DNA of 64,000 nt from Peteryoungia desertarenae (lineage in GTDB: Bacteria > Pseudomonadota > Alphaproteobacteria > Rhizobiales > Rhizobiaceae), in contig NZ_CP058350.1 of assembly GCF_005860795.2 (NCBI RefSeq), forward strand, positions 3,502,501 to 3,566,500, written 5' to 3'. This document shows positions 35,468 through 44,237 of this stretch, piece after piece; the first letter of the stretch is position 1; each line of letters starts with the position of its first letter. The notes beneath the pieces were generated by a model, which did not search any database, was not told where the DNA came from, and saw only the letters and a list, made by a program, of their open reading frames with translations. The translations under genes were made by a program, and so were the position numbers.

Positions 35468-36952
35468 ATGACCACCAAACTCTCGCTCGCCAATCTGCCC
35501 GCTATCGCAGCCAAGGCCACGGTCCCGGCCTACAGGCGCGAGCAGCTCTCACCCGGCATTCTTCACCTTGGCGTGGGCAATTTCCACCGCGCCCACATGG
35601 CGGTCTATCTGCACGAATTGTTCAATCAGGGACGTGATCTGGATTGGGCGATCATCGGGGCAGGTGTCATGCCGTCCGACCAGAAAATGAAGGCGACACT
35701 TGAGGCGCAGGACTGCCTGACGACGGTGGTCGAACAGGATATCGCCCGTTCTGAGGCCACCGTGACCGGCGCCATGATCGGCATCGTGACTGCCCCGGAC
35801 TATGCCGCCATCATCGCGACAATGACCGACCCGAAGATTAGAATCGTATCGCTGACCATCACGGAAGGCGGCTACTTCATCGATCCGGCCACCGGCAGTT
35901 TCGACCCGACGCATCCGGCGATTGCCGCAGATGCCGCGGATCCCGAACACCCGAAGACCGTCTTCGGGCTCATTCTCGCGGGGCTGAAAGCCCGCCGCAA
36001 GGCAGGGATTCCGCCCTTTACGGTCATGTCCTGTGACAACATCCCCGGCAATGGCGAGGTAACGGAAGCCGCCGTGACCGGTCTTGCCAGACTGTTTGAC
36101 CCGGAGCTTGCCCACTGGATCGAGGAAAACGTCGCCTTCCCCAATTCCATGGTCGATCGGATCACGCCAGCAACCGGCCCGCGCGAAATCGGCATCGTCA
36201 GCGAAAGCTACGGCATCGATGATGGCTGGCCGGTCTTCTGCGAAGAGTTCAAGCAATGGGTGCTGGAAGACAATTTTTCCATCGGACGCCCCGCATTGGA
36301 AGATGTCGGGGTTACCTTCGTCCCGGATGTTGCACCCTATGAGCTGATGAAACTGCGTATTCTCAACGGCGGCCATGCAGCGATTGCCTATCCGGCGGCC
36401 CTCATGGATATCCACTTCGTCCATGAGAGCATGGAAAACCCGCTGATCCGCGCCTTTCTTGCCAAGCTGGAAAAGGAGGAAATCATTCCGGTCGTTCCGC
36501 CGGTTCCCCATACGAGCCTGACCGACTATTTCGATCTGATCGAACGGCGCTTTGCCAATCCGAAGATCGGCGACACGATCCCGCGTCTCGCCCAGGACGG
36601 ATCGAACCGTCAGCCGAAATTCATCCTGCCCTCGACAGCGGATCGCCTGGCACGAGGTCTCGATGTGACCGGGCTGGCGCTGGTGTCTGCCCTGTGGTGC
36701 AAGTATTTCGAAGGCGTCAGCGATAGCGGTCGACCGATCACCTTCAACGATACGGCAGCCGAGCGTCTTAATGCAGCGGCACTTGCCTCCCGCGCTGACC
36801 CGAAAGCCTTCCTCGCGCTTGGCGACATATTCGGCAAGGTCGGCACCAATCCTCTGTTCATTCAGCGCTTTTCGTCCGCCCTTGAAAGCTTGCGAAGCCT
36901 CGGCACCGCCGCTACGCTTCAGCGCTATCTCGAAAACAGACTGCAAGATTGA
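35468..36952 (+). CDS. mtlK: Mannitol 2-dehydrogenase
   Basis: This 494-aa polyol-specific long-chain dehydrogenase oxidises D-mannitol (also D-arabinitol) to the ketose. Motifs include GVGNFHRAHMAVYLH (NAD-binding N-terminus), SLTITEGGYF, NSMVDRITPA and the active-site K in LKLRILNGGHAAIAYPAAL (quoted in part: MKLRILNGGHAAIAY). AAGGA precedes the ATG. It follows smoS by 50 bp in the same operon. Confidence 0.95.
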   Translation: MTTKLSLANLPAIAAKATVPAYRREQLSPGILHLGVGNFHRAHMAVYLHELFNQGRDLDWAIIGAGVMPSDQKMKATLEAQDCLTTVVEQDIARSEATVTGAMIGIVTAPDYAAIIATMTDPKIRIVSLTITEGGYFIDPATGSFDPTHPAIAADAADPEHPKTVFGLILAGLKARRKAGIPPFTVMSCDNIPGNGEVTEAAVTGLARLFDPELAHWIEENVAFPNSMVDRITPATGPREIGIVSESYGIDDGWPVFCEEFKQWVLEDNFSIGRPALEDVGVTFVPDVAPYELMKLRILNGGHAAIAYPAALMDIHFVHESMENPLIRAFLAKLEKEEIIPVVPPVPHTSLTDYFDLIERRFANPKIGDTIPRLAQDGSNRQPKFILPSTADRLARGLDVTGLALVSALWCKYFEGVSDSGRPITFNDTAAERLNAAALASRADPKAFLALGDIFGKVGTNPLFIQRFSSALESLRSLGTAATLQRYLENRLQD

Positions 36953-36956
36953 TCCG

Positions 36957-37634
36957 ATGAAGCCGCGGGCGAAGAGACTGGTGATTTTCGACTGCGACGG
37001 TGTTCTCGTCGATAGCGAGGTCATTGCGCTTGAGGTTCTCGTCTGGGCCCTTCAGGAAAAGGGGATCGCCCTGGACATCGATGGTGCCTCGGCACGGTTT
37101 CTGGGCCGCAGCCTCGGCTCCATGGCCAAGGTGGTTCAGGACGAGTTCGGTGTCGCCATCGACGACGACTTTCTCAACCGCATGCGGGACGAACTCTACA
37201 GCCGTTTTCGCCGTGAGCTGCGACCCGTCCGGGGCATAGAGGACGCTCTCCAGGATCTCGCGAAACAAGGCATCGACTGGTGCGTGGCATCCTCCAGCCA
37301 GCGGGAACGCATCGAATTGTCCCTTTCCGTCACCGGGCTTCTGGCGCATTTTTCCCCGCATATCTTCAGCGCCACCATGGTGGAAAACGGCAAGCCGGCA
37401 CCCGATCTCTTTCTCCATGCGGCAAGCAGCATGGGCATCGAGCCGAAGAATTGTATGGTGGTGGAAGACAGCCCAGCCGGCATTTCAGCAGCAAAGGCGG
37501 CAGGCATGAAGGTGCTGGCCTTTACCGGCGGGTCCCATACGACCAGTCCGGCCTATGGCGATGCACTGGACGCCCTGCATCCGGATCACCGGTTTGACGC
37601 CATGGGCGAATTGCTCCAGTTTGTCCAAAAATGA
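36957..37634 (+). CDS. HAD-superfamily sugar phosphatase
   Basis: This 225-aa subfamily IA hydrolase has the nucleophile motif VIFDCDGVLVDSE (D at about residue 11), a helical cap domain, motif II CVASSS, motif III lysine (ENGKPAPDLF) and motif IV VVEDSPAGISAA. It resembles beta-phosphoglucomutase-like and sugar-alcohol phosphatases. ATG 36957 begins 4 bp after the mtlK stop, so it is part of the polyol operon and may remove dead-end sugar phosphates. The true substrate is unknown. Confidence 0.9.
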   Translation: MKPRAKRLVIFDCDGVLVDSEVIALEVLVWALQEKGIALDIDGASARFLGRSLGSMAKVVQDEFGVAIDDDFLNRMRDELYSRFRRELRPVRGIEDALQDLAKQGIDWCVASSSQRERIELSLSVTGLLAHFSPHIFSATMVENGKPAPDLFLHAASSMGIEPKNCMVVEDSPAGISAAKAAGMKVLAFTGGSHTTSPAYGDALDALHPDHRFDAMGELLQFVQK

Positions 37635-37659
37635 AAAACCGGGATGGAAGCAGGCCACA

Positions 37660-39240
37660 ATGCGCGACCACGTGATTGCGGTGGATGTCGGGACGGGCAG
37701 CGCACGCGCCGGCATCGTCGACGTGCAGGGCACGCTCCTTTGCCGTCGGGAGCATCCCATCGAGACCCGCTTCGAAGGCGATACCCGTGCTGAACATGCC
37801 TCAGAGCAGATCTGGCGGGCCGTTTGCGTAGCGGTCGGCGAGGCCTTGTCGGCGAGCGGTGTTGCGGCAACGAAGATCGCGGCAATCGCCTTCGATGCCA
37901 CCTGCTCGCTGGTCCTTCGGGACCGAAAGGGTGAGCCGCTTGCCCTGACGCGTGAAGATGGCAAGACCTTCGACACCATCCTGTGGCTGGACCATCGCGC
38001 TGCCGCCGAAGCCGATGAATGCACAGCGACCGATCACGCCGCCATTCGCCACACCGGCGAGGTCATGTCGCCGGAAATGGAGATCCCGAAACTTCTGTGG
38101 TTGAAACGACACCGCCCAGATCTGTGGAACAAACTCGGCTACGCCTTTGACTTGGCTGATTTTCTCACCTGGCGCGCCTCCGGCTCGAACGCCCGCTCGC
38201 TCTGCACGATCACGGCGAAGTGGAACTTCCAGCAACACCAAACGGAAGGCTGGCCTCGTGATTTTCTGGCAAAGCTTGGTCTTGACGACCTCGAAGATCG
38301 GGCGAGCCTTCCCCGCATAGGCCACCCCGTGGGCGACGCCGTCGGGCGCCTGACAAGACAGGCGGCTGCGGACCTCGGCCTGGATGTTTCGGTGGTCGTG
38401 GCAAGCGGCATGGTCGATGCCTATGCCGGCGCGCTTGGCGTGCTGGGTGGCTATGGCCATGCCCCTCAAAGCCTGTCGCGCCAGATCGCGCTCATCGGCG
38501 GCACCTCCAGTTGCCTCATCGCCTTTGCGCCGGAGCCGCGTTTTCGCCGCAGCCTCTGGGGGCCTTATTATGAGGCAGTCTTCCCCGGCCAATGGCTGGT
38601 CGAGGCCGGCCAGTCGGCGACAGGCGCGCTGCTCAACCATCTGCTGAGCCTCCATTCAGCGGGCGGGACACCGACAACGGCGCTCCATCAGAAGGTCATT
38701 GCGCGGGTCAGTCAATTGCGGGCCGAGGCTGGTCCTGGCCTCGCCGATCACATCAACATCCTTCCCGATTTCCACGGGAACCGGTCGCCTTTTGCCGACC
38801 CGAACCTGACAGGCGTCATCACGGGCCTGACACTGGATACCAGCTTTGACGGGCTCTGCCGCCTCTACTGGCGGGCCTGCGTCGCAATTGCGCTGGGCCT
38901 GCGACAGATTCTGGAGACGATGGCAGCCTCCGGCATGCAGACGGAGCAACTGCATCTGACCGGAGGACATGTGAAGAACCCGCTTCTGACCGAACTCTAT
39001 GGCGATGTCACCGGCTGCGATCTGGCAATCCCCGAGACCGATGACGCCGTGCTGGTCGGCACTGCGATCAATGCAGCAGCGGCAGCCCGCCTTCATCCTT
39101 CTCTGGCAGAGGCAGGGCGCGCCATGGCCCCGAAGGCCAGGATGCGCAAGGTCGATCCGGACGCACACCGTCGCTATGAGCGCGACTACCGGCGCTTCCT
39201 CGCCATGCAGCGGCACCGGGCGGAACTTGACGGCATGTAG
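37660..39240 (+). CDS. FGGY-family pentulose kinase
   Basis: This 526-aa sugar kinase of the FGGY pentulose-kinase (ribulokinase-like) subgroup has phosphate loop VDVGTGSARAGIVD near residue 7, catalytic-base region ILWLDHRA, and adenosine-binding HLTGGHVKNPLLTELYGD. It probably phosphorylates the ketose made by SmoS or MtlK, or a pentulose such as D-ribulose or D-xylulose from arabitol. It is the last gene of the polyol operon; the ribosome-binding site is weak (GGAAG). Confidence 0.9.
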   Translation: MRDHVIAVDVGTGSARAGIVDVQGTLLCRREHPIETRFEGDTRAEHASEQIWRAVCVAVGEALSASGVAATKIAAIAFDATCSLVLRDRKGEPLALTREDGKTFDTILWLDHRAAAEADECTATDHAAIRHTGEVMSPEMEIPKLLWLKRHRPDLWNKLGYAFDLADFLTWRASGSNARSLCTITAKWNFQQHQTEGWPRDFLAKLGLDDLEDRASLPRIGHPVGDAVGRLTRQAAADLGLDVSVVVASGMVDAYAGALGVLGGYGHAPQSLSRQIALIGGTSSCLIAFAPEPRFRRSLWGPYYEAVFPGQWLVEAGQSATGALLNHLLSLHSAGGTPTTALHQKVIARVSQLRAEAGPGLADHINILPDFHGNRSPFADPNLTGVITGLTLDTSFDGLCRLYWRACVAIALGLRQILETMAASGMQTEQLHLTGGHVKNPLLTELYGDVTGCDLAIPETDDAVLVGTAINAAAAARLHPSLAEAGRAMAPKARMRKVDPDAHRRYERDYRRFLAMQRHRAELDGM

Positions 39241-39255
39241 TCCGCAATCAAGCAG

Positions 39256-40239
39256 TCATCCCCAGAGCGCTGCCGGCGGAATCTGCATCAGAGATCCCTC
39301 ATAGGCAATCGGCGACACGCGATCCTGGCCGAGAAGCAGCGGCCCGTCGAGATCGACGTAATCGGCGCCCTGCGCCACCAGAAACGCCGGTGCCATGGCA
39401 AGCGATGTGCCCAGCATGCAACCGACCATAACGCCAAAACCGGCAGAACGGGCAGCATCGCGAAGGGCGAGCGCCTCGGTCAGCCCACCCGTCTTGTCGA
39501 GCTTGATATTGAGAGCGTCATACTTGCCCTTCAGCGTCTCAAGGGTGGAGGCCGTATGGCAGCTTTCATCGGCACAGACCGGCAGGATGCGATCCAGCGT
39601 CAAAAGGGCGTCGTCATCGCCAGCAGGCAGAGGCTGTTCAACGAGAACCACGCCCAGCCGCAGCAGGTCGGGCGCAAGACGCCGATACGCCTCCACTGTC
39701 CAGCCTTCATTGGCATCGACGATGATCGAAGCCTTGGGCGCGCCGCGCCGGACGGCTTCGATGCGCGCGAGGTCCCCCTCGCCACCCAGCTTGACCTTCA
39801 GGAGAGGCCGGTGCGCATTGTCTGCCGCCACCGCTTGCATGCTCTCCGGGCTGGCGAGCGACAGGGTAAAGGCCGTTTGCAAGGGTTTGGGTTCCGCAAG
39901 GCCTGCCAACTGCCAGACGGGCCTGCCCAGGCGCTTGGCCTCCAGATCCCAGAAGGCGCAGTCGAGCGCATTGCGCGCCGCACCCGGCGGCAGACGCAGC
40001 TGCAGGCCTTGCCGGTTGAGACCCGCTGCGATTTCTGGTGCCAGCGCCTCGATCTCGGCCATCACACCTTCGACGGTTTCGCCATAACGCGCATAGGGCA
40101 CGCATTCGCCCTGCCCCTGATAACCGTCTTCGGTCAGCGTGACCGTGACCACGCGGATTTCGGTGCGCGACCCGCGCGAAATCGTGAAGGCACCATCGAC
40201 GGGAAAAATCTCCGCAGCGACCTGCAAACGCCTCGTCAT
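39256..40239 (-). CDS. L-Ala-D/L-Glu epimerase-like enolase-superfamily enzyme
   Basis: This 327-aa member of the muconate-lactonising subgroup has catalytic lysine LLKVKLGG, metal ligands in VDANEGW, VEQPL and CADES, and the second catalytic lysine NIKLDKTGG. A DNALDCAFWDLEAKRLG-like segment (RNALDCAFWDLEAKRLG) supports dipeptide epimerase. It would epimerise L-Ala-D-Glu from recycled peptidoglycan. ATG 40239 was chosen; an open upstream extension overlaps the divergent mnmA promoter region. It is convergent with the FGGY kinase. Confidence 0.88.
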   Translation of the reverse strand: MTRRLQVAAEIFPVDGAFTISRGSRTEIRVVTVTLTEDGYQGQGECVPYARYGETVEGVMAEIEALAPEIAAGLNRQGLQLRLPPGAARNALDCAFWDLEAKRLGRPVWQLAGLAEPKPLQTAFTLSLASPESMQAVAADNAHRPLLKVKLGGEGDLARIEAVRRGAPKASIIVDANEGWTVEAYRRLAPDLLRLGVVLVEQPLPAGDDDALLTLDRILPVCADESCHTASTLETLKGKYDALNIKLDKTGGLTEALALRDAARSAGFGVMVGCMLGTSLAMAPAFLVAQGADYVDLDGPLLLGQDRVSPIAYEGSLMQIPPAALWG

Positions 40240-40429
40240 TCTGGCTGCCTCTCCTGAGATGGGCCGATGATACCGGCGAATCAGCGCCCTTGCATGATCC
40301 GCCATTCCTTTCTATATCCCTCAACATTCAGACCGGAACTGGCGAATGGGCGCTTGCCCCTCGGATAAACCGCCAGCACAATGCAGATGCAGTCGAGAGA
40401 CGGTCAGGTAAAGCACAGAGACGAAGCCC

Positions 40430-41626
40430 GTGAACACGCTGGATTTTGACAAGAGACCGGAAGATACGCGCGTTGTCGTCGCCATGTCGGGCGGCGTGGA
40501 TTCCTCCGTCGTCGCCGGTATCCTGAAGCGCGAGGGCTATGACGTCCTCGGCATCACGCTGCAGCTCTATGACCATGGCGCCGCCGTCCACCGGGCCGGT
40601 TCCTGCTGCGCCGGTCAGGACATCGACGATGCCCGCCGCGTTTGCGAAACGCTTGGCATTCCCCATTACGTGCTCGACTACGAACAGCGCTTCCGCGACA
40701 CCGTGATCAACCCGTTCATGGAAAGCTATGTCGCCGGCGAAACGCCGATCCCCTGTGTGGCCTGCAACCAGACGGTCAAGTTCGCGGACCTTTTGGCGAC
40801 CGCAAAAGAACTCGGCGCCGATGCACTGGCGACCGGCCATTACATCCGCTCGAAGCCCGTGCCGCTTGCCAATGATCCCGGCCACCGCGCCCTCTTCCGC
40901 CCGATCGATAGCGAGCGCGACCAGAGCTATTTCCTCTTTGCCACCACGCAGGAGCAGATCGACTATCTGCGCTTCCCGCTCGGCGCCATGTCGAAGGCGG
41001 AAGTCCGCGTGCTCGCCGAAGAGATGGGCCTCGTCGTCGCCCAGAAGGCCGACAGCCAGGACATCTGTTTCGTGCCCCAGGGCAAATATGCCGACGTCAT
41101 CAACAAGCTGAAGCCGAATGCGGCTCTGGCCGGCGAGATCGTCCATCTCGATGGCCGGGTGCTCGGCAATCACGAAGGCATTCTGCATTACACCATCGGC
41201 CAGCGGAAAGGCTTGGGCGTCGCGACCGGCGAGCCGCTCTATGTCATCTATCTCGACGCCCGCTCGCGCCGCGTCATCGTCGGGCCGAAGGAAGCGCTGG
41301 AAACCCACCGCGTCTATCTGCGTGACATCAACTGGCTGGGCGACCGGACGCTGGCGGAAGACGCAAGTGACGGCATGCCCTGCTTCGCCAAGGTCCGCTC
41401 CACCCGTCCGCCAACCCCGGCGGTCCTGCATGCAGACGAAAAGGGAGTCTATGTCGATCTCGAAATCGGCGAAGCCGGTGTGGCCCCCGGCCAGGCCTGT
41501 GTCCTCTATTCCGCACCGGGCGCTGACGCCCGCGTCTATGGCGGCGGCTTCATCGAGCGGTCGGAACGCTCCGGCACGGCGGAAGCCTCGTTGAAGGCGC
41601 TTCTGGCAGGCTCTGTCGCGGCCTGA
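40430..41626 (+). CDS. mnmA: tRNA-uridine 2-sulfurtransferase MnmA
   Basis: This 398-aa enzyme installs 2-thiouridine at position 34 of tRNAs for Lys, Glu and Gln. The PP-loop MSGGVDSSV lies near residue 19. The catalytic cysteine pair lies in PCVACN and [23 protein letters not shown] and a C-terminal beta-barrel (about 290-390) complete the family pattern. The start codon is GTG 40430. It lies 135 bp before tRNA-Met. Confidence 0.97.
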   Translation: MNTLDFDKRPEDTRVVVAMSGGVDSSVVAGILKREGYDVLGITLQLYDHGAAVHRAGSCCAGQDIDDARRVCETLGIPHYVLDYEQRFRDTVINPFMESYVAGETPIPCVACNQTVKFADLLATAKELGADALATGHYIRSKPVPLANDPGHRALFRPIDSERDQSYFLFATTQEQIDYLRFPLGAMSKAEVRVLAEEMGLVVAQKADSQDICFVPQGKYADVINKLKPNAALAGEIVHLDGRVLGNHEGILHYTIGQRKGLGVATGEPLYVIYLDARSRRVIVGPKEALETHRVYLRDINWLGDRTLAEDASDGMPCFAKVRSTRPPTPAVLHADEKGVYVDLEIGEAGVAPGQACVLYSAPGADARVYGGGFIERSERSGTAEASLKALLAGSVAA

Positions 41627-41761
41627 CGGCATTTCAAGAAATCGCAGTGAAAGCAGGTTTGTTTTTGTTCTCACTGCGCTTGACTTTGGTCGGACCGACA
41701 CCTTATAAGCCGCCCATCGCTTCGGACAGCGGCGGCCTCAGAGCCCGAAAATCCGATGTGT

Positions 41762-41838
41762 GGCGGGGTAGCTCAGGTGGTTAGAGCGTGGGATTCATAA
41801 CCCCAAGGTCGGCGGTTCAAGTCCGCCCCCCGCTACCA
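41762..41838 (+). tRNA. tRNA-Met (CAU), elongator type
   Basis: The cloverleaf is complete: acceptor GGCGGGG with CCCCGCT (one G-T pair), D arm GCTC/GAGC, anticodon loop TTCATAA with CAT at 41796-41798, T arm GGCGG-TTCAAGT-CCGCC, and encoded CCA. The lowest anticodon-stem pair is A-C. It lacks the initiator features (C1-A72 mismatch, three G-C pairs), so it is elongator Met; tRNA-Ile with lysidine is a less likely alternative. Confidence 0.93.
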
Positions 41839-41986
41839 AATTTCTCCGTGACATCAGACGCTTGAGGCGCCTCTTTGAATGAGGGCGGCTCTGCGACGGC
41901 GCTAATCGCATGCCGTTCTTGACGCGCAACCGTTTTCCCGCAAAGATTGCACCGATTATCAGGATTGTGGGATTGGATGAGTTTGC

Positions 41987-42301
41987 ATGGCGAACGACAC
42001 GCCGAAACGCCGCATGCCAACGGCAGCCGCCTTGAAAGACAGCGACGGCAGTGGCACATTTGATACCATGGAACAGCGCGTCAAGGCCCTCGAAGACGAT
42101 ATGAAGCGGATCCTGCAGGACACGGCGGAGATCAAGGGCATGCTGCGCGCAGCCCCTTCCGCGATCGAATTCGGCGAGCTGAAAGGCCGCGTCAACAGCC
42201 TGCCGACCATGGGCAAGGCCGCCGCCATGCTGTCGATCGCCACAGCCGTCATCGTCATCCTGAACAACTGGACGACCGTGCGCTCCTGGCTCGTCGGCTA
42301 A
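41987..42301 (+). CDS. Small coiled-coil, C-terminally anchored hypothetical protein
   Basis: This 104-aa protein has a basic N-terminus, a coiled coil (about 28-50, MEQRVKALEDDMKRIL) and a C-terminal hydrophobic helix (about 75-93, AAAMLSIATAVIVIL). Similar layouts occur in small phage and plasmid proteins. It lies 148 bp downstream of tRNA-Met, a common integration hot spot, but no integrase or repeated tRNA end was found. The ribosome-binding site is weak. I do not recognise a family. Confidence 0.6.
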   Translation: MANDTPKRRMPTAAALKDSDGSGTFDTMEQRVKALEDDMKRILQDTAEIKGMLRAAPSAIEFGELKGRVNSLPTMGKAAAMLSIATAVIVILNNWTTVRSWLVG

Positions 42302-42308
42302 TCCCCCC

Positions 42309-42968
42309 TCACCGAGCCGCCCCAACCAACCCCCGCCGCACAATCTCCCGCATCTGCGGCACCTCGAACTCCGCCGCCTGGTGGCCGAGGGAGGAGTAGA
42401 ATACCCGGCCCTGCCCGTGGCGGCGCTTCCAGACGACAGGCATCACATGCCCGTCGATCCAGGCATCGTGCTCGCCGGTAAAGGTGGTCGTCGCCAGAAC
42501 CTCGTTGTTCGGGTCGACATGCATGTAATACTGCTCGGAGCGATAGGGGAAATGGCCGATGCCGGAGACGAGCGGGTCTTCGGGCTTCACGATATTGACC
42601 GTGTAATCATAGATATTGCCGGGATGGGCGACCCATTGGCCGCCGATCATGTATTGATACTGCACGCAATCGCGAAAGCTGTCGCCCGCCTGGCCGTGAA
42701 AGCCGCCGAGGCCGACGCCGCCGCGAATGGCGAGCTCCAGGTTCTCGATTTCAGGCTTCTCGATCTTGGTCATCGTCAGCATCGGCACGATGAGGCTGTA
42801 GTCGCGGATCGCGGGATCGGCAAAGGCCTCCGTGCCCGCTTCAACGCGGACGGAAAAGCCTTCAGCCTCCAGCATCTCGGAGACGATGGCCGCACATTGG
42901 TCGGGCTGGTGTCCATCCCAGCCGCCCCAGCAAATCAGAACCTGACGCAAATGATGACCCTCCTCCAT
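42309..42968 (-). CDS. ThuA-domain protein
   Basis: This 219-aa protein has the class I glutamine-amidotransferase-like ThuA fold: N-terminal VLICWGGWDGH, AIRGGVGLGGFHG around the nucleophile-elbow position, which lacks the amidotransferase cysteine, a DPLVSGIGHF loop, and C-terminal WKRRHGQGRVFYSSLGH. Members are linked to trehalose or related sugar use, probably as catabolic accessory or hydrolytic enzymes. No sugar transporter is adjacent here. ATG 42968 was chosen as the family-length start. Confidence 0.88.
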   Translation of the reverse strand: MEEGHHLRQVLICWGGWDGHQPDQCAAIVSEMLEAEGFSVRVEAGTEAFADPAIRDYSLIVPMLTMTKIEKPEIENLELAIRGGVGLGGFHGQAGDSFRDCVQYQYMIGGQWVAHPGNIYDYTVNIVKPEDPLVSGIGHFPYRSEQYYMHVDPNNEVLATTTFTGEHDAWIDGHVMPVVWKRRHGQGRVFYSSLGHQAAEFEVPQMREIVRRGLVGAAR

Positions 42969-43018
42969 GCCGTCGACCGGGCCGCAGACTGGGTGCAAAT
43001 GCAGCCGAGGTCAACGCG

Positions 43019-43420
43019 TCATTGCATCAGCGTCAGCGCTTCGCGGCAGGCGTCCTCGCAGCGATGGCATTCGTCGGCACAGACGCGGCAATGCTCATGG
43101 CTTTCGGCGTGGCGGGCGCATTCTTCGCCGCAGGCCGCACAGGCACGCGCACAGGCGTCGATCATCTTCATCAGAACCTCGCGGTTTTCGCTCGTGCGCC
43201 GGATCGCCACCTGCCCGGTGGCAAGGCAGATGACCGCACAATCGAGATTGAGCTGGATGCAGCGGCGCAGGCTTGCAACCATCTCCTCTCCAAGGCAGGC
43301 ATCGGCACAGCTTGCGCAGACCGAGCCACAGCGAAAGCATTGTTCGATGCAGGCCACCAGTGCATCAGACACCTGACCATCGGTCATCGGATGGGTATTC
43401 AGCATTTCGCGGACAGACAT
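43019..43420 (-). CDS. Cys-rich four-helix-bundle copper-binding protein (DUF326-like)
   Basis: This 133-aa protein contains about a dozen cysteines in repeated CxxC and CxxxC patterns (CIEQCFRCGSVCASCADACLG, quoted in part: CFRCGSVCASCADAC; and CARACAACGEECARH). This matches the Csp/DUF326 four-helix bundle family that stores Cu(I) in its core. AAAGGAG lies 8 nt before ATG 43420. No signal peptide is visible, so it should be cytosolic (Csp3-like). Confidence 0.88.
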   Translation of the reverse strand: MSVREMLNTHPMTDGQVSDALVACIEQCFRCGSVCASCADACLGEEMVASLRRCIQLNLDCAVICLATGQVAIRRTSENREVLMKMIDACARACAACGEECARHAESHEHCRVCADECHRCEDACREALTLMQ

Positions 43421-43568
43421 GAACGGGCTCCTTTGCATGATCCCTGCCCAAACGGATCAAGCCCGCCGCAGTTCCCACCCATCATCCGGCTGGCCAGAAA
43501 GATCTCGTTAAGAAAACCTTTCATTAAATTTTAAGGAATAGAATGCCGGGTCAAAGCGAGGTTTTGTC

Positions 43569-44153
43569 ATGCGTACCGCTCTTGTATCCGCGCTTGGAGC
43601 CATGCTGCTGTTGTCGGCCTGCGCCAAGCCCCCTACCCAGCAAAGAAACGCCTGCGCGATTTTTGAACAGCGCGACGGCTTGCTCAACAACTGGCGCCGC
43701 GAAGCGATCAAGGCCGAACGGGAATACGGCATCCCCGTGCCGATCCTGATGGCGACGATCTACACAGAATCAAACTTCCGCCACAACGCGCGACCGCCGC
43801 GCGAAAAAATCTTCGGTTTCATTCCCGGAAAGCGTCAGTCGACAGCCTATGGCTACTCCCAGGCGCTGGATGGCACCTGGGAACGCTATCAGCGGGAGAC
43901 AGGACGCTGGAGCGCGCGGCGGACCGATTTCGGCGACGCCGTCCGGTTCATCGGCTGGTATCACCGCCAGAGTGCGGACAAGACCGGGATCTCGCTGAGC
44001 GACCCCTATAACCTCTATCTCGCCTATCACTCCGGCCATGCAGGCTTCCTGCGCGGCGCCTACAAGAGCAGGCCTGAAGCACTCCGGGGCGCCAAGCGCT
44101 TCACAGACATTACCTATACTTACGCCAAGCAGTTGCAGCAGTGCCCGAATTGA
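43569..44153 (+). CDS. Lytic transglycosylase-like lipoprotein
   Basis: This 194-aa protein has a lipoprotein signal with lipobox LSAC (Cys at about 18). The mature part carries a transglycosylase SLT fold: PILMATIYTESNFRHNA holds the catalytic glutamate, AYGYSQALDGTWERYQ the AYG motif, and YNLYLAYHSG the C-terminal motif. It should cleave peptidoglycan at the outer membrane's inner face. A strong terminator follows. Confidence 0.92.
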   Translation: MRTALVSALGAMLLLSACAKPPTQQRNACAIFEQRDGLLNNWRREAIKAEREYGIPVPILMATIYTESNFRHNARPPREKIFGFIPGKRQSTAYGYSQALDGTWERYQRETGRWSARRTDFGDAVRFIGWYHRQSADKTGISLSDPYNLYLAYHSGHAGFLRGAYKSRPEALRGAKRFTDITYTYAKQLQQCPN

Positions 44154-44180
44154 TGGGTTGATGCCATCAGCCAAGCGAAA

Positions 44181-44212
44181 AAGGGGACCGGTCCTCAGAC
44201 CGGTCCCCTTTC
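44181..44212. terminator. Strong terminator after transglycosylase gene
   Basis: A perfect 13-bp stem (AAGGGGACCGGTC / GACCGGTCCCCTT, loop CTCA) is preceded by AAAAA and followed by TTTCTG. It is bidirectional and also serves the convergent Tim44-like gene. Confidence 0.9.
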
Positions 44213-44237
44213 TGATTCAGTCAACGCGGCGGCTGCC

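Noticed and set aside
35549..37024. 491-aa open frame on the minus strand opposite mtlK
   Set aside because: It lies entirely antisense to mtlK, which has unmistakable dehydrogenase motifs; the antisense product has no recognisable fold.
41644..41678. GCAGTGA/TCACTGC pair after mnmA as a terminator
   Set aside because: The loop would be about 19 nt and the T-run lies inside the loop, so it is not a convincing intrinsic terminator.
40328..41701. 457-aa open frame on the minus strand opposite mnmA
   Set aside because: It is antisense to mnmA, has no ribosome-binding site and no family motif.
41795..42343. Minus-strand frame ending in GGGLEPPTLGL
   Set aside because: The tail is the reverse translation of the tRNA-Met gene, a well-known annotation artefact.
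41839..43018. tRNA-adjacent genomic island with a duplicated tRNA end
   Set aside because: I found no second copy of the tRNA 3' end and no integrase; only a small unknown gene and an ordinary ThuA gene follow.
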